A DNA stretch of 64,000 nt from an uncultured Cellvibrionales bacterium (GTDB lineage: Bacteria > Pseudomonadota > Gammaproteobacteria > Pseudomonadales > Porticoccaceae): NCBI GenBank assembly GCA_913031145.1, contig CAJWCO010000005.1, positions 1 to 64,000 of the forward strand, in the 5' to 3' direction. Below the pieces are notes generated by a model. The model worked only from the letters and a program-made list of their open reading frames with translations. It was not told the DNA's origin and did no database searches. Every line of letters starts with the position of its first letter. Within the stretch, counting starts at the first letter, position 1. Shown one piece after another: positions 29,253 to 36,179 of this stretch. A program made the position numbers and the translations under genes.

Positions 29253-29873
29253 ATGAGCCTTTTTATCAGTATTCACCCGCAAAATCCGCAAAGCCGCTTG
29301 ATCAAACAAGTCGTCGAAATAGTGCGCGCTGGCGGCGTTATTATTTATCCGACGGACTCGGTCTATGCGATCGGTTGCCAGTGGGGGGATAAGCGGGCGA
29401 CCGATCGTATTCGCGTGATAAGAGATTTGCAAAAAGAACATAATTTTACCTTGCTATGTCGCGATCTGTCCGAGATTAGCGCCTATGCAAAGGTCGACAA
29501 CAGTAACTTCAGAATTTTGAAAGCTAATACGCCGGGTCCTTTCACGTTTTTGCTGTCTGCATCGTCAAGTTTGCCTAGACGGTTATTGCACCCAAAGCGA
29601 AAAACGGTGGGAATCAGGGTGCCCGATAATGTTATCGTTAGAGCGCTGCTTGAGGCGCTGGAAGAACCGTTAATGAGCGTAACGTTTGCTTTGCCTGATG
29701 ATCCCTTTGGGCTCTCTGACCCGCATGAAATTCGGCAGCGCATGGGAGGTCGAGTCGAGGCGATTGTGGACGGCGGGTACTGTGGAATGGAGCCGAGTAC
29801 CGTCGTTGATTTGACGGGTGCAAAGCCGCAGCTCGTTCGGCAGGGGATGGGTGATTTTAGTGCGATTACGTAA
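29253..29873 (+). CDS. yciO: YciO/Sua5/YrdC-family protein
   Basis: This 206-residue protein has the YrdC fold, which binds double-stranded RNA or nucleotides. TsaC, the family member used for t6A synthesis, is a paralogue; YciO has a related but less certain role. The start at 29253 is preceded by a strong GAGGAAGG site. The family motifs are YPTDSVYAIGCQWGD, KEHNFTLLCRDLSEIS, the GPFTFLL strand and VGIRVPDN. It is 63 bases upstream of scpA. Confidence 0.92.
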   Translation: MSLFISIHPQNPQSRLIKQVVEIVRAGGVIIYPTDSVYAIGCQWGDKRATDRIRVIRDLQKEHNFTLLCRDLSEISAYAKVDNSNFRILKANTPGPFTFLLSASSSLPRRLLHPKRKTVGIRVPDNVIVRALLEALEEPLMSVTFALPDDPFGLSDPHEIRQRMGGRVEAIVDGGYCGMEPSTVVDLTGAKPQLVRQGMGDFSAIT

Positions 29874-29900
29874 TCGTGTTCCGTGGCTTATCATTACAGG

Positions 29901-29906
29901 TATAAT
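29901..29906 (+). promoter_or_regulatory. Candidate -10 of scpA
   Basis: A perfect TATAAT would start transcription about 20-25 bases before the scpA GTG at 29937. The -35 region is weak. Its placement supports the downstream GTG over the GTG at 29883. Confidence 0.3.
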
Positions 29907-29936
29907 TTATCTGCACGACATGTTGAGGGTGGGTTT

Positions 29937-30797
29937 GTGACAGCGAAGGCACCAACAGAAAATACGTCATCTGGCGAAGATTCGTTGCAAGAGTCTAAGT
30001 CGCCGCGACAACCTCAGCAGGACGAGATGCCTTTTGCGGTCGTGCAAGGGCACGCTGTTTCGGTGGTGCCGAAAGATTTGTACATTCCACCGGACGCTCT
30101 GGAAATCATCCTAGAGGCCTTCGAGGGTCCAATGGACCTATTACTTTACCTGATTCGACGGCAAAACCTGAATATTTTAGACATTGACGTGGCTGAGATA
30201 ACGCGTCAATACATGGGGTACATTGCCTTGATGAAAGAGATCCAGCTAGAGTTGGCAGCCGATTATCTGGTGATGGCTGCAATGCTAGCTGAAATAAAAT
30301 CTCGGGTGTTATTGCCGCGTTTGGCAGTAGAAGAAGCCGAACAAGAAGATCCTCGCGCTGAATTGATCAGGCGACTTCAGGAGTATGAGCGTTTTAAGCA
30401 GGCAGCGGACAGTATCGATGCGCTGCCGCGACTGGAACGCGATATCTTTTTGGGGACGGCTGCCGTGCCCACAGGGCAATTGGATAAGCCGCATCCAGCG
30501 GTTGATCTCAGCGAATTGTTGTCGGTTTTTGGGCAGCTTCTGCGGCGTGCCGAGATGTTTGAGCACCACCGTATCGAATTTGAGAACTTGTCGACACGTG
30601 AACGCATGTCAGATATCTTGAAGCGGTTAAAAAATCAGTCATTTGCTACGTTCGAGAGTTTATTGACGGAACACGAGGGGCGCCTTGGGGTGATCGTGAC
30701 GTTTTTGGCTGTGATGGAACTGGTCAAAGAGTCGTTGATCGATGTGGTGCAGACCGAAGCCTTTGGGCCGCTTCATGTAAAGGCGAAATTGATATGA
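29937..30797 (+). CDS. scpA: Segregation and condensation protein A (ScpA)
   Basis: ScpA is the kleisin that bridges the two SMC heads. I start at GTG 29937 (286 residues) because GAGGG lies seven bases upstream; a GTG at 29883 would add 18 residues but has no site. Residues after about 55 match the family: LEAFEGPMDLLLYLIRRQNLNILDIDVAEITRQYM, then AAMLAEIKSRVLLPR. The first 50 residues are low in complexity and charged. It overlaps scpB by four bases (ATGA). Confidence 0.95.
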   Translation: MTAKAPTENTSSGEDSLQESKSPRQPQQDEMPFAVVQGHAVSVVPKDLYIPPDALEIILEAFEGPMDLLLYLIRRQNLNILDIDVAEITRQYMGYIALMKEIQLELAADYLVMAAMLAEIKSRVLLPRLAVEEAEQEDPRAELIRRLQEYERFKQAADSIDALPRLERDIFLGTAAVPTGQLDKPHPAVDLSELLSVFGQLLRRAEMFEHHRIEFENLSTRERMSDILKRLKNQSFATFESLLTEHEGRLGVIVTFLAVMELVKESLIDVVQTEAFGPLHVKAKLI

Positions 30798-31435
30798 ATG
30801 CGCAGTTAATCAGACAAGTCGTTGAAGGAGCCCTATTGGCCGCGGCTAAACCTTTGGAAATAGCACAGCTAGAACAGCTGTTTGATGAGGCAGATCGCCC
30901 GCCGCGCGATCAACTGCGCGCCGTTATCGAGGATGTGCAGATCGATTGTAAGGACCGGGGTTATGAGCTGGTTCGCGTTGCCAGTGGCTTTCGTTTTCAA
31001 GTGCGTGAGAAACTGGCTCCTTGGATTAACCGTCTTTGGGAGGAAAAACCGAAGCGCTACTCACGCGCGATGCTCGAAACTTTGGCGCTCGTCGCGTATC
31101 GCCAACCGGTAACGCGAGGTGATGTAGAACTTGTGCGCGGTGTTGCCGTGAGCTCTGATATGATGCGCACGCTGCAAGAGCGGGGTTGGGTTAGCGTAGT
31201 TGGACATCGCGATGTCCCGGGCCGGCCTGCTTTGTATGCAACGACCAAAGAGTTCTTGAATTACTTTAACCTCTCGAGCCTAACGCAATTGCCTCAATTG
31301 GCCGAGAGTCAGGAATTTACTGAAAGGGATTCGGAATTAGAGATGACTTTGTCGGGTGTGATTCCGCAGCGCGCGGACAATGCGGACAACCTTGAATTGT
31401 CTTTTGGTGATGACCAAAATCTGGTCGACAGATGA
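30794..31435 (+). CDS. scpB: Segregation and condensation protein B (ScpB)
   Basis: ScpB binds ScpA as a winged-helix dimer and completes condensin with SMC. The 213-residue protein has two winged-helix domains. The hallmarks are ALLAAAKPLEIAQLEQLF, ALVAYRQPVTRGDVELVRGV, and GRPALYATTKEFLNYF. It overlaps scpA. The C-terminal 30 residues are acidic. Confidence 0.96.
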   Translation: MNAQLIRQVVEGALLAAAKPLEIAQLEQLFDEADRPPRDQLRAVIEDVQIDCKDRGYELVRVASGFRFQVREKLAPWINRLWEEKPKRYSRAMLETLALVAYRQPVTRGDVELVRGVAVSSDMMRTLQERGWVSVVGHRDVPGRPALYATTKEFLNYFNLSSLTQLPQLAESQEFTERDSELEMTLSGVIPQRADNADNLELSFGDDQNLVDR

Positions 31436-31466
31436 TGTTAACGATAACCACTAGGCTAAATAAAGC

Positions 31467-32309
31467 ATGAGTGAGAAATTGCATAAGATGCTAGCCACCG
31501 CCGGACTCGGATCCAGACGGGAGTTAGAAAAATGGATTGTTGCGGGGCGCGTGTCTATTAATGGCCGTACTGCAATACTGGGCGATCGGGCAGATCCTAC
31601 AGATAGGATTTTAGTCGATGGGCGTCCAATTTCCATGCGGGTTGACGACTCGCCGCGAGTTTTGATGTACAGCAAGCCAGAGGGAGAGATCTGTACGCGG
31701 TCGGATTCGGAAGGTAGACCGACGGTTTTTGACAAATTGCCTCGCTTGGCGCACGGCCGTTGGATTGCCGTGGGTAGGTTAGATATCAATACTAGCGGGC
31801 TTTTGTTATTTACAAATCATGGTGAATTGGCGAATCGTTTGATGCACCCGTCTTATGAAATTAAAAGAGAATATCTCGTCAGAATTCATGGTGGCGTTAA
31901 TCAGGCGATGATTGGCCGATTGACCGAAGGGGTTGTTTTGGATGATGGTATCGCTCGATTTCATATGGTTAAACCCCAGCACAAGAGAGCGGATGATGAG
32001 CTGGCAGGTGCCAGTAATCAGTGGTTTCGGGTTGTGTTGGCAGAGGGTCGCACGCGCGAGGTTCGTCGCCTTTGGGAATCGCAAGGCGTTGAAGTGAATC
32101 GCTTAAAGAGGATTAGTTATGGCCCCATCGATTTGCCGTCTATTGTTCGGCGGACAGATTTTTTGGAACTGAGTCCGAAGCAGGTAGCGACACTGTTTGA
32201 TGCTGTCCGACTTAGGCTCCCCAATTACGCTGAAAAAACCGTCCACAAAGACATGCGCCAACGGAAAGAGAGCAAACTGCGCTCGCGGGGGAATCCACAG
32301 CATCGATAA
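31467..32309 (+). CDS. rluB: 23S rRNA pseudouridine synthase RluB
   Basis: RluB makes pseudouridine in domain V of 23S rRNA (E. coli position 2605). The 280-residue protein has an N-terminal S4 RNA-binding domain (EKLHKMLATAGLGSRRELEKWI), the catalytic motif VGRLDINTSGLLLFTNHG with the nucleophilic Asp, and YLVRIHGG. GRTREVRRLWESQG is the other RluB/E family mark. A basic tail ends it. RluB next to scpAB is common in gammaproteobacteria. Confidence 0.95.
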   Translation: MSEKLHKMLATAGLGSRRELEKWIVAGRVSINGRTAILGDRADPTDRILVDGRPISMRVDDSPRVLMYSKPEGEICTRSDSEGRPTVFDKLPRLAHGRWIAVGRLDINTSGLLLFTNHGELANRLMHPSYEIKREYLVRIHGGVNQAMIGRLTEGVVLDDGIARFHMVKPQHKRADDELAGASNQWFRVVLAEGRTREVRRLWESQGVEVNRLKRISYGPIDLPSIVRRTDFLELSPKQVATLFDAVRLRLPNYAEKTVHKDMRQRKESKLRSRGNPQHR

Positions 32310-32395
32310 ACACCGGTGCGTGCCGCCGAGGTTTTCGACGAAGAAATAGACACGGCCGACGCGGTATAGCGCGTTGATGAAGGTCCACGGTGTTT
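32308..32395. repeat. Inverted repeat between convergent rluB and yciK
   Basis: AAACACCG (32308-32315) and CGGTGTTT (32388-32395) are complementary, with an inner ACGCG-GTATAG-CGCGT hairpin (32359-32374). The region lies where rluB (plus) and yciK (minus) end and may slow both transcripts, but there is no T-run next to the outer arms. Confidence 0.25.
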
Positions 32396-32470
32396 GTTAC
32401 TAAGCCGAGGGATTGAGGTACGTCTGGTGTCGATGTCTACTTTTAAAGTCCGCGTGAGGGGCTTGCTGAT

Positions 32471-33241
32471 TTAGGTAGGTATTTGCGCGTCAATGCGTTG
32501 CCCATTAACGCCCGCGCTCTCAGCCCCCAGTAGGTAAAGGTATGCGGGAGTGATGTCAGACGCAGTTTTCAAGCGTCCCGGGTTTTCAGCAGGATAGGCG
32601 GCGGTGCGCATTTGAGTTTTCGTCGCGCCCGGATTGATTATGTTGATGCGCAGTTTGCCGGTGTTTTCGCACTCCGCTGCCCATGTTTGGGCCAACCCCT
32701 CGATAGCAAATTTTGAGACACTATAAGCACCCCAAAAAGCACGACCTGTGCGGCCGACTCCCGACGATGTAAAAATCACAGAGGCGCCATGCGCAGAGGC
32801 TTCTAGCGTTGGCATCAGTGCTTGCGTTAGCTGAAATTGAGCGGTGAGGTTAATGTCAAGAACACGTTGCCACAACAATAGCGGATATTGATTTAGAGGC
32901 TTTCTCTCTCCGAGGATGCCGGCATTGTTGACCAAACCGTCCAGTCGCTGAAACTGTTTTTCGATATCGCTGTTGAGTTGCAGATAATCCGCCTCACACG
33001 CACCGTGTAAATCGATAGGGCAGATAATCGATTGCGGTGAGCCTTGAGCGGCAATGTGGTCATAGGTCTTTTCAAGTTTGGAAATCGTTTTACCCGCAAG
33101 AATGATAGTGGCCCCGTGAAAGGCGCACGCGATAGAGACAGCGCGACCTATGCCATCACCTGCGCCAGTCACAAGAATCACCCGATTTTTGAGAAGATTC
33201 TTCGGGGGCGCGTAGGCGCAGATCTGTTCTTGCGTCAACAT
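32471..33241 (-). CDS. yciK: YciK-family short-chain dehydrogenase
   Basis: The 256-residue protein is an SDR with TGAGDGIGRA for the cofactor, NNAG, a catalytic Ser and YSVSK. The start (LTQEQICAYAPPKNLLKNRVILVTG), with a few residues before the Rossmann fold, is the YciK pattern. The substrate is unknown. Its place next to mupP and ubiG matches Pseudomonas PA3173. It follows mupP by two bases. Confidence 0.9.
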   Translation of the reverse strand: MLTQEQICAYAPPKNLLKNRVILVTGAGDGIGRAVSIACAFHGATIILAGKTISKLEKTYDHIAAQGSPQSIICPIDLHGACEADYLQLNSDIEKQFQRLDGLVNNAGILGERKPLNQYPLLLWQRVLDINLTAQFQLTQALMPTLEASAHGASVIFTSSGVGRTGRAFWGAYSVSKFAIEGLAQTWAAECENTGKLRINIINPGATKTQMRTAAYPAENPGRLKTASDITPAYLYLLGAESAGVNGQRIDAQIPT

Positions 33242-33243
33242 AC

Positions 33244-33906
33244 TTAGTCCTCAAACAAAAGTTGTAAAAGATCGGCAGGCTGTTCGACAGTCCAGTCGGC
33301 GCCCCAATCGTTGATATCCTCATCGGGGTCTATGTACCCCCACGCGGCTGCAATCGTTGTCATGCCTGCTTGTCGCCCAGCCTGTATGTCGCGGATGTGG
33401 TCTCCTACGTAAATACAGTCCGTTGGGTTTCGCTCAAGCTGTTGGCACGCAAGATACATAGACTCTGGATCGGGCTTGGGTTTTTTTACGTGATCTGGGC
33501 AAATCACACAGTGAGCGCGCTGTATCAGTTTTAGCTGCACGAGCGCAGCCTCGGTATATTCCCAAGGTTTGTTGGTTACGATACCCCAGGGAATTGCGCG
33601 CGCTTCGCAGGCGAGTAATAACGTATCTAGACCAGGAAAGAGCGCTGTTTCGTCGGCGAGATGGACGCGGTAAATGGCGAGTAGTTCGTCACGTAATGAT
33701 TCGAAGTCGGGGTCGTTAACCGATCGGCCAAAGGCACTCTCCACTAATCCGGCCGAACCATTAGTGACCTGCGCACGAATTGTGGCTGCGGGGAGGGCCG
33801 CTCTCTCATGCCGAGCCAGAAGGATATTGACCGAGGTTATAAAATCTGGCGCGGTATCGAGCAGCGTCCCGTCTAAATCAAATAAAAGGCTCGTAAATGG
33901 AATCAT
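33244..33906 (-). CDS. mupP: N-acetylmuramic acid 6-phosphate phosphatase MupP (HAD family, Gph-like)
   Basis: This 220-residue HAD phosphatase has the nucleophile motif FDLDGTLLDTAP, motif II (IVTNK), a Lys (KKPKPDP) and the acidic motif VGDHIRDIQAG. Many databases call it phosphoglycolate phosphatase. The place between ubiG and yciK matches MupP of Pseudomonas, which removes the 6-phosphate of MurNAc in cell-wall recycling and feeds UDP-MurNAc synthesis without de novo MurA. The MupP call depends on this synteny; AmgK and MurU would be expected elsewhere in the genome. Confidence 0.8.
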   Translation of the reverse strand: MIPFTSLLFDLDGTLLDTAPDFITSVNILLARHERAALPAATIRAQVTNGSAGLVESAFGRSVNDPDFESLRDELLAIYRVHLADETALFPGLDTLLLACEARAIPWGIVTNKPWEYTEAALVQLKLIQRAHCVICPDHVKKPKPDPESMYLACQQLERNPTDCIYVGDHIRDIQAGRQAGMTTIAAAWGYIDPDEDINDWGADWTVEQPADLLQLLFED

Positions 33907-33930
33907 TAAAGGATAAGTCCTAGGGGTTCT

Positions 33931-34629
33931 TTAGGTGGGTTTTCGGGCGCAGACTAAGTAGTTGACATCGACGTCCGTGACGCTTAGTCGGTAATTTTTT
34001 GTGAGTGGGTTGTAAACAAGACCTGTCATACTCTCCAACTCCAGGTGGGCTGCTCTAAGCCAGCCTGCCAATTCGCTAGGGCGGATAAATTTTCTAAATG
34101 TATGAGTGCCAGTGGGTAACAATTTCAAGACGTATTCCGCACCTAAAATGGCAAATAAGTAGGATTTCGGATTTCGGTTGATAGTTGAGAAAAATACCCG
34201 CCCACCAGGTTTTACTAGGCGGGCACAGGCCTTCACCACGGAGTTGGGTTTTGGAACATGTTCGAGCATTTCCAAGCAGGTGACAATATCAAAGTGCTCG
34301 GGATTTGTGTGGGCGAAGTCTTCGGCAGTCGCTTTGGTGTACTCAATATCAAGACCCGACTCGAGCCGATGAAGCTTGGCGACGGCTAGAGGTGCCTCGG
34401 CCATATCGATACCGGTTACGTGCGCACCGCGTTGCGTTAAAGCTTCGGCTAAAATACCCCCGCCACAACCTATATCCAACACGTGTTGTCCTGCTACGGG
34501 AGCCAACCCATCAAACCAGTTGGCGCGGAGTGGGTTAATATCGTGAAGGGGTTTGAACTCTCCATTTCGGTCCCACCAACGATTGGCTAGCGCATCAAAT
34601 TTCTGCAGTTCATCGGGATCAACGTTCAT
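33931..34629 (-). CDS. ubiG: Ubiquinone biosynthesis O-methyltransferase UbiG
   Basis: UbiG carries out both O-methylations of ubiquinone synthesis. The 232-residue protein has the SAM-binding motif VLDIGCGGGILAEAL, VTGIDMAEAPLAVA, and the family motifs RWWDRNGEFKPLHDINPLR near the N terminus and GLVYNPLTKNYRLS near the end. It sits between mtaD (four bases upstream) and mupP (24 bases downstream). Confidence 0.97.
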   Translation of the reverse strand: MNVDPDELQKFDALANRWWDRNGEFKPLHDINPLRANWFDGLAPVAGQHVLDIGCGGGILAEALTQRGAHVTGIDMAEAPLAVAKLHRLESGLDIEYTKATAEDFAHTNPEHFDIVTCLEMLEHVPKPNSVVKACARLVKPGGRVFFSTINRNPKSYLFAILGAEYVLKLLPTGTHTFRKFIRPSELAGWLRAAHLELESMTGLVYNPLTKNYRLSVTDVDVNYLVCARKPT

Positions 34630-34633
34630 GGCT

Positions 34634-35977
34634 TTATCGGGTTCCTTGATTGCGATCGGGTTCGCCTACGTGTTTTTGCCAAGCATGCGCGCGGGCGATA
34701 ACACCCTGCTCATTTAAGGTAAGTAGTTGTCGGTCTTGCATGACCAGTCTACCTGAGATCCAACTATGGCTAACACGAGCACCCGTATGGCCTTGGACAA
34801 TATGCGAGGCCAAATTGTAGAGCGGTTGCTGCTCGAGTGCATGCATCTCAATGGCAATCATGTCGGCGTATTTTCCGTGTTCTAAGCTCCCGATTTCTGC
34901 GTGCCACCCGAGTGCCCTGGCACCATCGATGGTCACCATTCGCAAGGCTTGATGGGGTAATAGCGGATCCGGGTGGCTTTGTTGTGTGCGCCTTCTGAGT
35001 GCGGCGCTCTTTAGCTCTGCAAACAAGTCCAGCCCGCAGTTTGGGGCACCGTCAGTGCCAAGTGCCACATTGACATCTCTTTCAGATAACTGATCTATTG
35101 GACACACGCCGTTGGCATGATACAGATTGGATTCTGGGCAATAAATGACTTGCGCGTTGCACTGTTCAACGAGCGCGCAATCTTCTTCGGACAGCTGTGT
35201 CATATGGACCAGTTGGGTCGCCGGCATGAGTAAGCCCAGATTAAACAGTCTTTGCAGTGGTCGCTCACCGTAAAGGTGCAAGGATTGTGCGATTTCGGCC
35301 TGCGTTTCATGCATATTAATGTGAATCGACAAATCTAATTCATTTGCGTAGGTGGCGATTTTCGTCAAGGTCTCGTCGCTTAATGCAGAGGGTGCACAGG
35401 CGACCTTGATGCTCGGTTGGCCTCGGTAGTGATCATGTAGCTGCAGGCCTTTGCGTATTTGTAGCTCGCCGTTCTGGCCTGCCGCGTCCACACAGTCAAA
35501 GACGGGAAAGCTTAATTGACAGCGCATGCCGCAGTCGCGAGCTGCTTCAGCCGCAATCTCAGGTAAAAAATACATGTTTGCAAAGCACGTCGTGCCTGAT
35601 CGAATCATTTCTGCCATAGCCAAGCGTGTGCTGTCGCGCACAAAATCGGCATTTAAAATGCCGAGGTCGGCGGGCCAAAGGCGCGAGTGCAAGTCGGATT
35701 CGTCTGTCATATGAGGCGCGGCGCCTCTCAACAAACGCACGCCTGCATGGACATGTGCGTTTATGAGCCCAGGCATTACCAGATGCTCTTGTAAGCAAAG
35801 GGTGGTATCAGCCTTGAAACGAATGGTAGCCTCGCTCTGCGGGCATAGATCGACAATACGACCGTCGTGTATAGCGACCGCATAGTCTTGTAATATGCGA
35901 TCTTTTGGCACGATAGGCAGTAGCCAGCGACAGAGTACCAGTGTGTCGATGACGGCGGGTGTTTGGGTGGGTCGCAT
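34634..35977 (-). CDS. mtaD: TRZ/ATZ-family amidohydrolase, methylthioadenosine/SAH deaminase type
   Basis: The 447-residue protein is a zinc amidohydrolase. Metal and active-site residues are in NAHVHAGVRLLRG (HxH), the NMHETQAE motif, LVHMTQL and LGTDGAPNCGLD. The closest characterised relatives deaminate 5'-methylthioadenosine or S-adenosylhomocysteine; the Pseudomonas counterpart is PA3170. Pseudomonas has mtnA beside it; here mtnA is missing and ubiG follows after four bases. Methylthioadenosine would still need a path after deamination. Confidence 0.85.
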   Translation of the reverse strand: MRPTQTPAVIDTLVLCRWLLPIVPKDRILQDYAVAIHDGRIVDLCPQSEATIRFKADTTLCLQEHLVMPGLINAHVHAGVRLLRGAAPHMTDESDLHSRLWPADLGILNADFVRDSTRLAMAEMIRSGTTCFANMYFLPEIAAEAARDCGMRCQLSFPVFDCVDAAGQNGELQIRKGLQLHDHYRGQPSIKVACAPSALSDETLTKIATYANELDLSIHINMHETQAEIAQSLHLYGERPLQRLFNLGLLMPATQLVHMTQLSEEDCALVEQCNAQVIYCPESNLYHANGVCPIDQLSERDVNVALGTDGAPNCGLDLFAELKSAALRRRTQQSHPDPLLPHQALRMVTIDGARALGWHAEIGSLEHGKYADMIAIEMHALEQQPLYNLASHIVQGHTGARVSHSWISGRLVMQDRQLLTLNEQGVIARAHAWQKHVGEPDRNQGTR

Positions 35978-35997
35978 AAGGGCTCCTCTCGGAGATC

Positions 35998-36025
35998 AGT
36001 ATAACGGTTTTTGTCTTAGATTTAA
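35998..36025 (-). promoter_or_regulatory. Candidate mtaD-ubiG-mupP-yciK promoter
   Basis: On the minus strand, TATACT (36003-35998) has TTAAAT sixteen bases upstream (36025-36020). The start would be near 35991, 14 bases before the mtaD ATG, and GAGAGGAG sits between. The -35 match is weak (three of six). Confidence 0.35.
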
Positions 36026-36040
36026 GTCAATTGGGTCCTT

Positions 36041-36086
36041 TATAATCAAGAAAATCGCTCTAAAGTAGGCGCACCTATGTTACAAT
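36041..36086 (+). promoter_or_regulatory. Two candidate -10 elements for gyrA
   Basis: A perfect TATAAT (36041-36046) and an extended -10, TGTTACAAT (36078-36086), lie upstream of gyrA. Neither has a clear -35 at 17 bases; the second can do without one. The region is the divergent mtaD/gyrA gap. Confidence 0.35.
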
Positions 36087-36130
36087 TAAGACCTTAAATA
36101 ACGGCACGGACTGCTCGCTGCTACTGCTTC

Positions 36131-36156
36131 AAAAAAGTGGTGTGAGGGGCTTTTTT
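36131..36156 (+). other. A/T stem-loop before gyrA enclosing a GAGGGG site
   Basis: AAAAAAG (36131-36137) pairs with CTTTTTT (36150-36156) around a 12-base loop containing GAGGGG. It lies about 24 bases before the gyrA ATG at 36180, which itself has no clear Shine-Dalgarno site nearby. The stem is A/T-rich and weak, so a function is uncertain. Confidence 0.25.
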
Positions 36157-36179
36157 ATCAATAACAAAAACGGCGTTTT

